64,000 bases of DNA from Streptomyces cinnabarinus (GCF_027270315.1 NZ_CP114413.1:3906001-3970000), one strand, 5' to 3'. Counted from the first letter of the stretch, positions 26,854 to 36,148 are shown. A program made the numbers and translations. Notes: generated by a model not told the origin, from the sequence alone.

Positions 26854-27705
26854 TCAGCGGGTCTTGGCCGCCACCACCGCGTCGAAGACGACCCGCTTGG
26901 GCAGCCCCGCCTCCACCGCCACCGCGGCGATCGCCTCCTTGCGCCGCTCCCCGGCCTCCTCCCGCACCCGCACCCGCCGCACCAGTTCCTCCGGGCCGAT
27001 CTCCTCGGGCCCCTTCTCCGGGGCGCCCTCGACGACGACGGTGATCTCCCCGCGCACGCCCTCGGCCGCCCACGTGGCCAGCTCGGCCAGCGGACCGCGC
27101 TTGACCTCCTCGTACGTCTTGGTCAGCTCCCGGCACACCGCGGCCCGCCGCTGCTCGCCGAACACCTCGGCCATCGCGGCGAGGGTGTCGTCGAGCCGGT
27201 GCGGGGCCTCGAAGTAGACGAGCGTGCGCCGCTCCTCGGCGACCTCCCGCAGCCGGGAGAGCCGTTCGCCCGCCTTGCGCGGCAGGAACCCCTCGAAGCA
27301 GAACCGGTCCACGGGCAGCCCCGACAGCGCCAGCGCGGTGAGCACGGCGGACGGACCGGGCACCGCGGTGACCCGTACGTCCCGCTCGACGGCCGCCGCG
27401 ACCAGCCGGTACCCGGGGTCCGACACCGACGGCATGCCCGCGTCCGTGACGAGGAGCACGCGCGCACCGCCGAGGAGTTCGTCGACGAGTTCGGGCGTAC
27501 GGGCGGATTCGTTGCCTTCGAAGTACGACACCACCCGGCCCTTGGGGGTGACGCCCAGCGCCTGGGTCAGCCGGCGCAGCCGCCGGGTGTCCTCGGCCGC
27601 GACGACATCGGCGCCGGCGAGCTCCTCGGCGAGCCGGGGCGGGGCGTCGGCGATCTCCCCGATGGGGGTGCCGGCGAGGACCAGGGTTCCGGGCGTAACT
27701 GTCAC
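26854..27705 (-). CDS. rsmI: 16S rRNA 2'-O-ribose C1402 methyltransferase
   Basis: A 283-residue protein of the tetrapyrrole-methylase fold. The N-terminal GTLVLAGTPIGEIADAP and AAEDTRR, then VTDAGMPSVSDPG and VPGPSAVLTALALSGLP, match RsmI. It methylates C1402 of 16S rRNA in the decoding centre. GTG 27705 (VTVTPGTL) follows a GAGGATGG ribosome-binding site; the in-frame ATG at 27732 is less likely. It is divergent from pmt, with 62 bp between starts. Confidence 0.93.
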   Translation of the reverse strand: MTVTPGTLVLAGTPIGEIADAPPRLAEELAGADVVAAEDTRRLRRLTQALGVTPKGRVVSYFEGNESARTPELVDELLGGARVLLVTDAGMPSVSDPGYRLVAAAVERDVRVTAVPGPSAVLTALALSGLPVDRFCFEGFLPRKAGERLSRLREVAEERRTLVYFEAPHRLDDTLAAMAEVFGEQRRAAVCRELTKTYEEVKRGPLAELATWAAEGVRGEITVVVEGAPEKGPEEIGPEELVRRVRVREEAGERRKEAIAAVAVEAGLPKRVVFDAVVAAKTR

Positions 27706-27767
27706 GTTTCCATCCTCGCAGGCGCCATGCACGGGACTCCCACAGAACGGTTCCCTACGATGGCGCG

Positions 27768-29519
27768 GTGACCAGTACAGCGTCGTCCATGGACTCCACG
27801 GACACCCGGCAGGCCCAGGCGCCGCACGACCAGCGGCCCTCGTGGCAGCAGCGGCTGCGCCGCTTCGGCTACACGGCGGGGTCCAAGAGCGATGTCCGCG
27901 ACCGTCTAGTGCCGCCGTACGCGCAGCCCGGACCGAGACTGTGGACGGTGTTCGGCCTGCCGCCGGCGCTCGCCGACCGGCTGGTGCGCTGGTCCGGCTG
28001 GGGCGGCCCGCTGCTGGTCACGCTGTTCGCGGGCGTGCTGCGGTTCTGGAACCTGGGCAGCCCGAAGGCGGTGATATTCGACGAGACGTATTACGCCAAG
28101 GACGCCTGGGCGCTCGTCCACCGCGGCTTCGAGGTCAACTGGGACAAGAACGCCAACGACCTGGTGCTCCAGCTCGGCGACAAGGTCGACATCCCGACGG
28201 ACGCGGCGTACGTGGTGCATCCGCCGGTCGGCAAGTACGTCATCGGCCTGGGCGAGCTGATGTTCGGGTTCGACCCGTTCGGCTGGCGGTTCATGACCGC
28301 GCTGCTCGGCACGCTGTCGGTGCTGATGCTGTGCCGGATCGGCCGCCGGATCTTCCGCTCCACCTTCCTCGGCTGCCTCGCGGGCGCGCTGATGGCGGTG
28401 GACGGCCTGCACTTCGTGATGAGCCGCACCGCGCTGCTCGACGGCGTGCTGATGTTCTTCGTGCTGGCCGCGTTCGGCGCCCTGGTCGTCGACCGCGACA
28501 AGGCGCGCGAGAAACTCGCGGCGGCGCTGCCCGCCGACGCCGACGGACGGGTCCGGCCGGACGCGCACATCGCGGACACCCTGAGCCTCGGCTGGCGGCC
28601 CTGGCGCTGGACGGCGGGTCTGATGCTGGGCCTGGCCATCGGCACCAAGTGGAACGGCCTGTACTTCCTGGCCGCGTTCGGCCTGCTCACGGTCGTCTGG
28701 GACATCGGCTCCCGCAAGGTGGCGGGCGCGAGCCGCCCGTACCTGGCGGTGGCCAAGCACGATCTGGGCCTGGCGTTCCTCGCCACGGTGCCGGTCGCGA
28801 TCATCACGTACATCGCGTCCTGGACGGGCTGGATCATGTCCGCCACGGACGGCTCGGGCGGCTACTACCGCAACTGGGCCGCCACCGACGGCAAGGAGAG
28901 CAGCTGGTCGTGGCTGTTCCCGGACTGGTGGCGCAGCCTGTGGCACTACGAGACGCAGGTCTACCAGTTCCACGTCGACCTGTCCTCGCCGCACACCTAC
29001 CAGTCCAACCCCTGGAGCTGGATCGTCACCGGCCGCCCGGTGTCGTACTTCTACGAGTCCCCCGCGCCCGGCAAGGACGGCTGTCCGGTGGACGCGGGCG
29101 AGAAGTGCGCGCGCGAGGTGCTGGCGATCGGCACGCCCCTGCTGTGGTGGGTGGCCGCCTTCGCCCTGCTGTACGTGCTGTGGCGCTGGTTCTTCCGCCG
29201 CGACTGGCGCGCGGGCGCCATCGCCTGCGGCATCGTGGCCGGCTACCTGCCCTGGTTCTTCTTCCAGGAACGCACGATCTTCTTCTTCTACGCCGTCGTC
29301 TTCCTGCCCTTCCTGTGCCTGGCCGTCGCGATGCTCCTCGGCGCGATCGTCGGTCCACCGGGTTCCAGCGAGACCCGCAGGGTGGCCGGCGCGACCGGCG
29401 CGGGCGTCCTGGTCCTGCTGATCGCCTGGAACTTCATCTACTTCTGGCCCCTGTACACCGGCACCGCCATCCCGATCGACGACTGGCGGTCGCGGATGTG
29501 GCTGGATACCTGGGTCTAG
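27768..29519 (+). CDS. pmt: protein O-mannosyltransferase
   Basis: A 583-residue GT39-type membrane enzyme that transfers mannose from polyprenyl-phosphate-mannose to secreted proteins. The essential acidic pair D105-E106 (FDETYYAKDAW) follows the first membrane helix, and about ten further hydrophobic segments are spread to the C-terminus. In S. coelicolor pmt mutants lose glycoprotein glycosylation and phage phiC31 sensitivity and are more sensitive to cell-wall antibiotics. GTG 27768 lies 7 nt after a -10-like TACGAT (27756-27761), suggesting leaderless translation; ATG 27789 is an alternative. It precedes two PBP genes on the same strand. Confidence 0.95.
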   Translation: MTSTASSMDSTDTRQAQAPHDQRPSWQQRLRRFGYTAGSKSDVRDRLVPPYAQPGPRLWTVFGLPPALADRLVRWSGWGGPLLVTLFAGVLRFWNLGSPKAVIFDETYYAKDAWALVHRGFEVNWDKNANDLVLQLGDKVDIPTDAAYVVHPPVGKYVIGLGELMFGFDPFGWRFMTALLGTLSVLMLCRIGRRIFRSTFLGCLAGALMAVDGLHFVMSRTALLDGVLMFFVLAAFGALVVDRDKAREKLAAALPADADGRVRPDAHIADTLSLGWRPWRWTAGLMLGLAIGTKWNGLYFLAAFGLLTVVWDIGSRKVAGASRPYLAVAKHDLGLAFLATVPVAIITYIASWTGWIMSATDGSGGYYRNWAATDGKESSWSWLFPDWWRSLWHYETQVYQFHVDLSSPHTYQSNPWSWIVTGRPVSYFYESPAPGKDGCPVDAGEKCAREVLAIGTPLLWWVAAFALLYVLWRWFFRRDWRAGAIACGIVAGYLPWFFFQERTIFFFYAVVFLPFLCLAVAMLLGAIVGPPGSSETRRVAGATGAGVLVLLIAWNFIYFWPLYTGTAIPIDDWRSRMWLDTWV

Positions 29520-29628
29520 TGGCGGGCCGATAGCTGGCCCCGGCACCAATCGCGAAACTCCGCCCCCGCCTGTCACACCCTCCGCTTACAGTGCGGGGAC
29601 CAACGGGGAAACGGGGAGGGATTGCCCA

Positions 29629-31248
29629 ATGGGCAAGGGGGTGAAGGCGACCGTCATCGGCGCGGTGTTCGCGGTGATGGTCGGCGGGGCCGGATACGGC
29701 GCCTACAACATCGTGTCCGCGGTGAACGGCGACGGGGGCGGAGCCGCGGAGAAGAAGACCGGGCCGCCGAGCGAGGACGAGGTCCAGGAGACCTCCGAGA
29801 AGTTCTTCGCGGCCTGGGAGAAGGGACAGGCGGTCCAGGCGGCGTCGTACACGGACTTCGCCGAGGCGGCCGAGCCGCTGCTGACCGCGTACGGCGAGAG
29901 CGCGCGCATCACCGACGTGACGATCACGCCCAAGGCGGCGAACGGCGGGATCGTGCCCTTCTCCGTCAAGGCGAAGGTGTCCTACGACGGGACGTCGAAG
30001 CCGCTCGCCTACGACAGCGAGCTGAAGGTGGTGCGCGGGAAGACCTCCGGGCGGGCGCTGGTCGACTGGGACCCGGCGGTGGTCCATCCGGAGCTGAAGA
30101 AGGACGACACCCTGGTCACGGGCGAGTCGGCGAGCCCGCCCATCGAGGCGGTGGACCGCGACGGCCAGGTGCTGACGAAGGCGAAGTACCCCTCCCTCGG
30201 CCCGATCCTGGACACCCTGCGGGAGCGCTACGGCGACAAGGCCGGCGGCTCCCCCGGTGTCGAGCTGGTGATCAGGCACGCGGCGGAGGGCGTCGCCGAC
30301 ACCCCGCTGCTCACGCTCACCGAGGGCGAGCCGGGCAAGCTGCCCACCACGCTCAGCGCGGGCGTGCAGGCGGCCGCCGAGAAGGCCGTGAAGGGCTACC
30401 CCGATGCGTCGGTCGTCGCGGTCAAGCCGAGCACGGGCGAGGTGCTCGCGGTGGCGAACCACCGCAAGGACGCCTTCAACGCCGCCTTCGAGGGGCGGGT
30501 CGCACCGGGCTCCACGATGAAGATCATCACGGCGGCGATGCTGATCGACAACGGTGTCACCTCGATGAACGGCCCCGCGCCCTGCCCCGACACCGCCACC
30601 TGGCAGAGCCAGACCTTCAAGAACCTCCCGGGCCTCGACGCCAACCCGGGCGCCACGCTCGCCGACACGTTCATGCGCTCCTGCAACACCGGCTTCATCA
30701 AGCTCGTCGACGAGAAGCCGCTCACCGACGCCTCCTTGACGACGGAGGCCCAGGACCGGTTCGGGCTCGGCCGGGACAACTGGAAGACCGGCATCATCTC
30801 CTTCGACGGCAGCGTGCCCGCCTCCGCCGGGCCGGACCGCGCGGCCAACGCCATCGGCCAGGGCCAGATCCAGATGAGCCCGCTGAACATGGCCTCCGTC
30901 ACAGCGACCGCGATCACCGGAACCTTCCGGCAGCCCTATCTCGTCTCCCCCGACCTGGACGACCGTGAGCTGGCCACCGCCAAGGGTCTTGAGCCGAACA
31001 CCGCCGGCCAGCTCAAGCAGATGATGCGGCTCACCGCGACACAGGGCACCGCCCAGGGGGTGATGCAGGGGCTCGGCGGCGACATCGGCGCCAAGACGGG
31101 CTCCGCCGAGGTGGACGGGCAGGACGCCAACAGCTGGTTCACCGGTTTCCGCGACGACGTCGCCGCGGCGGCCATGAGCGTGTCCGGCGGACGGGGCGGC
31201 GAGGCGGCGGGCCCGATCGTGCGGGCCGTGCTGGCGGCGGGCGGCTGA
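29629..31248 (+). CDS. penicillin-binding protein, NTF2-like N-domain, copy 1
   Basis: A 539-residue class B type PBP. A signal anchor lies at about 7-29. An NTF2/MecA-like N-terminal domain (about 48-150) and dimerisation region precede the transpeptidase. Active-site motifs are STMK (295-298, catalytic S295), SCN (351-353) and KTG (489-491). It should cross-link peptidoglycan outside the membrane. It starts 109 bp after pmt and is followed by a close paralogue on the same strand, so the pair arose by tandem duplication. MecA-like N-domains are linked to low beta-lactam affinity in some firmicutes; whether that holds here is unknown. Confidence 0.92.
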   Translation: MGKGVKATVIGAVFAVMVGGAGYGAYNIVSAVNGDGGGAAEKKTGPPSEDEVQETSEKFFAAWEKGQAVQAASYTDFAEAAEPLLTAYGESARITDVTITPKAANGGIVPFSVKAKVSYDGTSKPLAYDSELKVVRGKTSGRALVDWDPAVVHPELKKDDTLVTGESASPPIEAVDRDGQVLTKAKYPSLGPILDTLRERYGDKAGGSPGVELVIRHAAEGVADTPLLTLTEGEPGKLPTTLSAGVQAAAEKAVKGYPDASVVAVKPSTGEVLAVANHRKDAFNAAFEGRVAPGSTMKIITAAMLIDNGVTSMNGPAPCPDTATWQSQTFKNLPGLDANPGATLADTFMRSCNTGFIKLVDEKPLTDASLTTEAQDRFGLGRDNWKTGIISFDGSVPASAGPDRAANAIGQGQIQMSPLNMASVTATAITGTFRQPYLVSPDLDDRELATAKGLEPNTAGQLKQMMRLTATQGTAQGVMQGLGGDIGAKTGSAEVDGQDANSWFTGFRDDVAAAAMSVSGGRGGEAAGPIVRAVLAAGG

Positions 31249-31344
31249 GGGGTGGCTGAAGTCACCCGCTGAGGACGGGACTCTAGGGTGGTGCCGTCGT
31301 TGGGCTGACGGGGACCCTGGGGAATCTCGGAGGATCGGAAGACA

Positions 31345-33003
31345 GTGGGCAAGAGAAGGCGCGTCGCCGAGCGACGGAAGACGAACCCCGCCGTACTGCT
31401 CGGCGGGGCGATCGCCGTGGTCGTCGTGGGCGCCGGGGCCGGCGGCTGGGCGCTCTGGGGCGGGTCGGAGGACGGTTCGCCGACGGCGACCGCCGGCACG
31501 AAGCCCAAGGTCAAGACCGGCCCGCTGTCCGCCAAGGAGGTCACCGGCGCCTCCCGTGCCTTCCTCACCGCCTGGCAGCAAGGCAAGGTCTCCGAGGCCG
31601 CGGCGGCCACCGACGACGCGGCCGCCGCCCGCGAGCTGCTCACCGGCTACACCAAGGACGCGCGCGTACGGAGCGTCAAGCTCACCGCCGGGACCGCGAA
31701 GGGCGCCGAGGTCCCTTTCTCCGTGACGGGCACGGTGACGTTCGACAAGCTCAGCGAGCCGCTGGCCTACGACAGCGCGCTGACCGTCGTACGCCGCAAG
31801 AGCGACGGCGAACCCCTAGTCCAGTGGCAGCCGTCCGTGGTCCACCCCGACCTCAAGGACGGCGACACCCTGGTCACCGGCGAGGCCGGGACTCCGCCGA
31901 TCAAGGCCGTGGACCGGGACGGCGGCGAGCTGACGACCAAGAAGTACGCCTCCGTGGGCGCGATCCTGGACAGCCTGCGCGAGAAGTACGGCAAGACGGC
32001 CGGCGGCAAGGCGGGCATCGAGCTGCGGGTGGTCCGCGGCAAGGGGTCCAAGTCGGCGGACAAGACGGTGCTGGAGCTCAGCAAGGGCACGCCGGGCACC
32101 GTGGAGACGACCCTCGACCCCCGTCTCCAGGCCGCCGCCGAGGCGCAGGTCGCCAAGAAGGCGCGGTCCTCGGTGGTGGTGGTGCGCCCCTCCACCGGTG
32201 AGATCCTCGCCGCGGCGAACGCCTCCAAGGGCTTCAACACCGCCTTCCAGGGCTCCCTCGCGCCCGGCTCCACCATGAAGGTCATCACCTCCTCGCTGCT
32301 CATCGAGAAGGACCTGGCCTCGGTGAACAAGACGCATCCGTGCCCGAAGTACTTCACGTACGGGGGCTGGAAGTTCCAGAACGACGACAAGTTCCTGATC
32401 AAGGACGGCACCTTCAAGGCGAGCTTCGCCCGCTCCTGCAACACCGCCTTCATCAGCCAGGCTCCCGAACTGGACGACGACAGCCTGACCAAGCAGGCCC
32501 AGCAGGTGTTCGGCCTCGGCCTGAACAACTGGTCCGTCGGTGTCTCCACCTTCGACGGCGCCGTCCCGGTGCAGTCGCAGGCGCAGATGGCGGCGGAGCT
32601 GATCGGCCAGGGCGGGGTCCGGATGAACCCGCTGAACATGGCGTCCGTCTCGGCGACGGTGAAGGCGGGTGTCTTCCACCAGCCCTACCTGGTCTCCCCC
32701 GATGTGGACGGCCGTCAGCTGGCGAAGGCCTCCCGCACGATGGCCGCGGGCACCCTGTCCCAGCTGCGCGAACTGATGGGCTACACGGCGGCCTACGGCA
32801 CGGCGGCCGAGGCGATGGCCGGGGTCAGCGGTGACGTCGGCGCCAAGACCGGCTCGGCGGAGGTCGACGGCCAGAAGAAGCCCAACGGCTGGTTCACCGC
32901 CTACCGGGGCGATCTCGCGGCCGCCGGCGTCGTCCAGGCGGGCGGGCACGGCGGCGAGACGGCGGGGCCGATCGTGGCGGCGCTGCTGAAGCTGGGGGGC
33001 TGA
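31345..33003 (+). CDS. penicillin-binding protein, NTF2-like N-domain, copy 2
   Basis: A 552-residue paralogue of the preceding gene. It has a short basic N-terminus, a membrane anchor at about 16-38, a MecA-like N-domain and a transpeptidase with STMK (309-312), SCN (364-366) and KTG (501-503). All catalytic motifs are intact, so both copies should be active. GTG 31345 is preceded by GGAAGACA, with GGAGG further away. The neighbour on the opposite strand is ssgE, an SsgA-like protein; SsgA-family proteins guide PBPs and autolysins during sporulation. That link suggests a developmental role for the PBP pair. Confidence 0.92.
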   Translation: MGKRRRVAERRKTNPAVLLGGAIAVVVVGAGAGGWALWGGSEDGSPTATAGTKPKVKTGPLSAKEVTGASRAFLTAWQQGKVSEAAAATDDAAAARELLTGYTKDARVRSVKLTAGTAKGAEVPFSVTGTVTFDKLSEPLAYDSALTVVRRKSDGEPLVQWQPSVVHPDLKDGDTLVTGEAGTPPIKAVDRDGGELTTKKYASVGAILDSLREKYGKTAGGKAGIELRVVRGKGSKSADKTVLELSKGTPGTVETTLDPRLQAAAEAQVAKKARSSVVVVRPSTGEILAAANASKGFNTAFQGSLAPGSTMKVITSSLLIEKDLASVNKTHPCPKYFTYGGWKFQNDDKFLIKDGTFKASFARSCNTAFISQAPELDDDSLTKQAQQVFGLGLNNWSVGVSTFDGAVPVQSQAQMAAELIGQGGVRMNPLNMASVSATVKAGVFHQPYLVSPDVDGRQLAKASRTMAAGTLSQLRELMGYTAAYGTAAEAMAGVSGDVGAKTGSAEVDGQKKPNGWFTAYRGDLAAAGVVQAGGHGGETAGPIVAALLKLGG

Positions 33004-33013
33004 GGCCAGGGCC

Positions 33014-33373
33014 TCAGTGGTGTACGGGCTCGGCGGCCGCGATGTAGGTGCGGCGCAGGAACCGCAGCAGCGCCTTGCTCTCGAACTGCACGACGGAGAC
33101 GCCCTGCGCGGAGTGGAACTCCACCACCGCCTGCACCCGGCCGCACGGCCACACCCGTACCTCGCCGCTGCCCGTCGGGGCGCGCAGGCCCTGCTCCAGC
33201 AGGGACCGGTCGCAGGTCCACTCGTGGGCTCCGGGCAGTCCGAACCGCACCGCGCGGGGATCGAGGTCGGGGTCGTAGCGCAGGACGACGGGGACGGCGT
33301 CGCGCTCTTCCTGTATGCGGACGTCGTGGTCCGTGACGATGTGGGCTCGCGCGTACTGCTCGACTACGGACAT
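33014..33373 (-). CDS. ssgE: SsgA-family sporulation / cell division protein SsgE
   Basis: A 119-residue soluble protein of the actinobacteria-specific SsgA-like family. It has the family core LRYDPDLDPRAVRF, EWTCDRSLLEQGL, VRVWPCGR and ALLRFLRRTY. Family members position division and cell-wall enzymes in sporulating hyphae. The location beside two PBP genes and the short C-terminus fit SsgE, which in S. coelicolor (SCO3158) influences autolytic spore separation. ATG 33373 begins with the family-typical MSVVEQYARA. It converges on the second PBP and is divergent from the nickel/cobalt transporter. Confidence 0.9.
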   Translation of the reverse strand: MSVVEQYARAHIVTDHDVRIQEERDAVPVVLRYDPDLDPRAVRFGLPGAHEWTCDRSLLEQGLRAPTGSGEVRVWPCGRVQAVVEFHSAQGVSVVQFESKALLRFLRRTYIAAAEPVHH

Positions 33374-33503
33374 CGGACGACCCCTTTACGCTGAGCGACC
33401 TATGTGAAAGCTGTAAATCCGCTTTCCCTCCAATGTCGCACATTTCCCGTGGAGCGCTCCCACGAACAAAGTGCCCGCGCCGGTTCTTCTTTCTCCCACG
33501 CTC

Positions 33504-33534
33504 TTGCAAGCCATTCGCAACAAGCCACTATCAT
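33504..33534 (+). promoter_or_regulatory. Nur-like box and -10 element of nikM
   Basis: TTGCAA-GCCAT-TCGCAA (33504-33520) fits the Streptomyces Nur operator TTGCAA-N5-TTGCAA with one mismatch. It overlaps the -35 region of a promoter whose -10 is TATCAT (33529-33534). The start codon is at 33541, so the mRNA is probably leaderless. Nur is a nickel-binding Fur-family repressor, which implies nickel-repressed transcription. Confidence 0.65.
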
Positions 33535-33540
33535 CGAACG

Positions 33541-34620
33541 GTGCATGTGCCTGACGGATTCATAGACGCCCCGACCTCTCTCGCGACCGGAGCGGTCGCC
33601 GCGGCCGCGGTCGCCGTGAGCCTGCGCGGCGCGCGCCGCGAGCTCGACGAACGCACCGCGCCGCTGGCCGGCCTGGTGGCCGCGTTCATCTTCGCGGTGC
33701 AGATGCTGAACTTCCCTGTCGCGGCGGGGACCAGCGGCCATCTGCTCGGCGGCGCGCTCGCCGCGATCCTCGTCGGCCCCTACACGGGTGTGCTGTGCGT
33801 GTCCGTGGTCCTGCTGATGCAGGGCATCCTCTTCGCCGACGGCGGGCTGACCGCGCTCGGTGTGAACATCACCAACATGGCGGTCGTCACGACCGTCGTC
33901 GCCTACGGCCTCTTCCGCGGCCTGGTGAAGGTGCTGCCGCGCACCCGCCGTTCGGTGACCGTCGCGAGCTTCGTCGCCGCGGTGGTCTCGGTCCCGGCGG
34001 CGGCGCTCGCCTTCACGCTGATGTACGCGATCGGCGGCACGACCGATGTCTCGATCGGCAAGGTCGCGGGCGCGATGGTCGGCGTGCACCTCCTCATCGG
34101 CATCGGCGAGGCGGCGATCACGGCGCTGACGGTGGGCGCGGTGATCGCCGTGCGCCCGGATCTCGTGTACGGCGCGCGCGACCTGCGTCAGCGCCTGCAA
34201 CTGCGCGTGAACGGCGCGCTGGTGGACGCTCCGGCGCCCGAAGGGGCGCATGGATCGCCGAGTGGCGCGCCTGTCGCGGCGCGCGCCTCCCGGCGCACGC
34301 TGTGGATCACCGGTCTGGTCACCTCGTTCGTCCTCGCCGGCTTCGTCAGCTTCTACGCCTCCGCCAACCCCGACGGCCTGGAGAAGGTCGCCGCGGACCA
34401 CGGCATCGACGAGAAGACCGAGGACCACGCCTACGCCGACTCCCCGCTTGCGGACTACGGCGTGAAGGACGTGGATGACGCCCGCCTGTCCGGGGGGCTG
34501 GCGGGCGTCATCGGCGTCGGCGTCACGGTCGTCGCGGGCAGCGCGGTGTTCTGGACGGTGCGCAGGCGGCGTACGCAGGAGGACTCCGCGCCGGTCTCGC
34601 CCGCGAGCACGAGCGTCTGA
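33541..34620 (+). CDS. nikM: ECF nickel/cobalt transporter substrate subunit (CbiM-CbiN fusion)
   Basis: A 359-residue membrane protein. The N-terminus is M-H-V-P-D-G; His2 of this motif enters the metal site, so the GTG at 33541 must be the start. Residues 1-215 form the CbiM/NikM permease with about seven hydrophobic segments. After a linker, a two-helix PDGLE domain (about 258-352) corresponds to the separate CbiN/NikN subunit, so the two are fused. CbiM and NikM cannot be split by motif alone. The Nur-like box upstream and lack of a cobalamin riboswitch favour nickel. The gene is followed by the Q and O subunits. Confidence 0.85.
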   Translation: MHVPDGFIDAPTSLATGAVAAAAVAVSLRGARRELDERTAPLAGLVAAFIFAVQMLNFPVAAGTSGHLLGGALAAILVGPYTGVLCVSVVLLMQGILFADGGLTALGVNITNMAVVTTVVAYGLFRGLVKVLPRTRRSVTVASFVAAVVSVPAAALAFTLMYAIGGTTDVSIGKVAGAMVGVHLLIGIGEAAITALTVGAVIAVRPDLVYGARDLRQRLQLRVNGALVDAPAPEGAHGSPSGAPVAARASRRTLWITGLVTSFVLAGFVSFYASANPDGLEKVAADHGIDEKTEDHAYADSPLADYGVKDVDDARLSGGLAGVIGVGVTVVAGSAVFWTVRRRRTQEDSAPVSPASTSV

Positions 34621-34621
34621 G

Positions 34622-35383
34622 ATGGGCGCCGGGCACGCGCACAGGCTCTACCGGCACGGGCACTCCCCCGTGCACGGACTGCCGCCGCACACCAAACTCG
34701 CCGCCACCTTCGGCTTCGTGGTGGTAGTGGTCTCCACCCCGCGCGAGGCGATGTGGGCGTTCGGCCTGTACGCCGTCCTGCTCGCCGGTGTCGCGTACGC
34801 CGCGCGTGTGCCCGCCGGCTTCCTGCTCAAACGCCTGCTGATCGAGGTGCCGTTCGTCGCGTTCGCGGTGCTGATGCCGTTCGTTGCGGAGGGTGAGCGC
34901 GTCGAGGTCCTCGGCATGTCGCTGAGCGTCAGCGGCCTGTGGGGCGCGTGGAACGTCCTGGCGAAGGGCACGCTCGGCGTGGCCGCGTCGGTACTCCTGG
35001 CCTCCACCACCGAACTGCGCGAACTCCTGCTGGGCCTGCAGCGCCTGAAGCTCCCTCCGCTGCTGGTCCAGATCGCGTCCTTCATGATCCGGTACGGCGA
35101 TGTCATCACCGACGAGATGCGGCGCATGCGGATCGCCCGCGAGTCGCGCGGCTTCGAGGCGCGGGGCGTACGGCACTGGGGGGTGCTCGCGAAGTCGGCG
35201 GGCGCGCTGTTCATCCGCTCCTACGAGCGCGGCGAGCGCGTGCACCTGGCCATGATCAGCCGCGGGTACGCCGGTGCCATGCCGGTCATCGACGAGGTGA
35301 CCGCGTCCCGGGCGCAGTGGACGTACGCCCTCACCCTCCCCTTCGCCGCTCTCGTCGTATGTCTGCTGGGATGGACGCTGTGA
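34622..35383 (+). CDS. nikQ: ECF transporter T-component CbiQ/NikQ
   Basis: A 253-residue membrane protein with five to six hydrophobic segments. It carries the T-component motif ARESRGFEARG and a later SRGY element, which couple to the ATPase. The N-terminal GHAHRLYRHGHSPVHGLPPHTKL is typical of CbiQ. ATG 34622 lies one base after the nikM stop. It should transmit ATP hydrolysis to the metal-binding subunit in the membrane. Confidence 0.88.
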   Translation: MGAGHAHRLYRHGHSPVHGLPPHTKLAATFGFVVVVVSTPREAMWAFGLYAVLLAGVAYAARVPAGFLLKRLLIEVPFVAFAVLMPFVAEGERVEVLGMSLSVSGLWGAWNVLAKGTLGVAASVLLASTTELRELLLGLQRLKLPPLLVQIASFMIRYGDVITDEMRRMRIARESRGFEARGVRHWGVLAKSAGALFIRSYERGERVHLAMISRGYAGAMPVIDEVTASRAQWTYALTLPFAALVVCLLGWTL

Positions 35384-36138
35384 CTGCTTCTCTGGAGGTC
35401 TCCGGCCTCGCCTTCGCCTACCCCGACGGCCACCAGGCCCTGTTCGGCGTCGACTTCTGCGTCGGACGCGGCGAACGGGTCGCGCTGCTCGGCCCGAACG
35501 GTGCAGGCAAGACCACGCTCGTGCTGCACCTCAACGGCATCCTGACCGGGGGCACCGGCACGGTGCGGGTCGCGGGGCTGCCGGTCGGGCGGGAGCACAT
35601 GGCCGAGATCCGGCGCAAGGTCGGCATCGTCTTCCAGGACCCCGACGACCAGCTCTTCATGCCGACGGTCCGGGAGGACGTGGCCTTCGGACCCGCGGCG
35701 GCCGGGCTGAAGGGCGCCGCGCTGGAGGAGCGCGTGGACCGGGCGCTCGCGCAGGTCGGCATGGCGGAGTTCAAGGAACGGCCGCCGCACCACCTGTCGT
35801 TCGGGCAGCGCCGCCGGGTGGCCGTGGCGACGGTGCTGGCGATGGAGCCGGAGATCCTCGTCCTGGACGAGCCCTCCTCCAACCTCGACCCCGCCTCCCG
35901 CCGCGAACTGGCCGACATCCTGCGCTCGTTGGACGTGACCGTGCTGATGGTCACCCATGACCTCCCCTACGCCCTTGAGCTGTGCCCGCGTGCGCTGATC
36001 CTCAGCGAGGGCGTGATCGCTGCGGACGGCGGGACGGGCGAGCTGCTCTCGGACGAGGACCTGATGCGGGCGCACCGGCTGGAGCTCCCGTTCGGCTTCG
36101 ATCCGCGTTCGGTCCCGGTGCCCGGCGGCCGTCCGTGA
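35371..36138 (+). CDS. nikO: ECF transporter ATPase CbiO/NikO
   Basis: A 255-residue ABC ATPase with Walker A GPNGAGKTT, Q-loop VFQDPDDQLF, signature LSFGQ and Walker B ILVLDEPSSNLDP. The reading frame overlaps the end of nikQ, so it is translationally coupled. Possible starts are ATG 35359, ATG 35371 and GTG 35380; 35371 is preferred by similarity to relatives. A single NBD implies a homodimer in the complex. Confidence 0.9.
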   Translation: MDAVTASLEVSGLAFAYPDGHQALFGVDFCVGRGERVALLGPNGAGKTTLVLHLNGILTGGTGTVRVAGLPVGREHMAEIRRKVGIVFQDPDDQLFMPTVREDVAFGPAAAGLKGAALEERVDRALAQVGMAEFKERPPHHLSFGQRRRVAVATVLAMEPEILVLDEPSSNLDPASRRELADILRSLDVTVLMVTHDLPYALELCPRALILSEGVIAADGGTGELLSDEDLMRAHRLELPFGFDPRSVPVPGGRP

Positions 36139-36148
36139 CAATGGGCGG

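Noticed and set aside
21414..27044. Very long open frame on the plus strand opposite ABC-F, ispE, rsmA, rpfB and tatD
   Set aside because: It is the antisense shadow of well-identified genes; its product is low-complexity Arg/Gly/Val with no recognisable domain. High GC removes stop codons from this frame.
33374..33540. Cobalamin riboswitch before the CbiM gene
   Set aside because: The spacer is short and shared with the divergent ssgE, there is no clear B12 box, and a Nur-like operator and a leaderless promoter explain it better.
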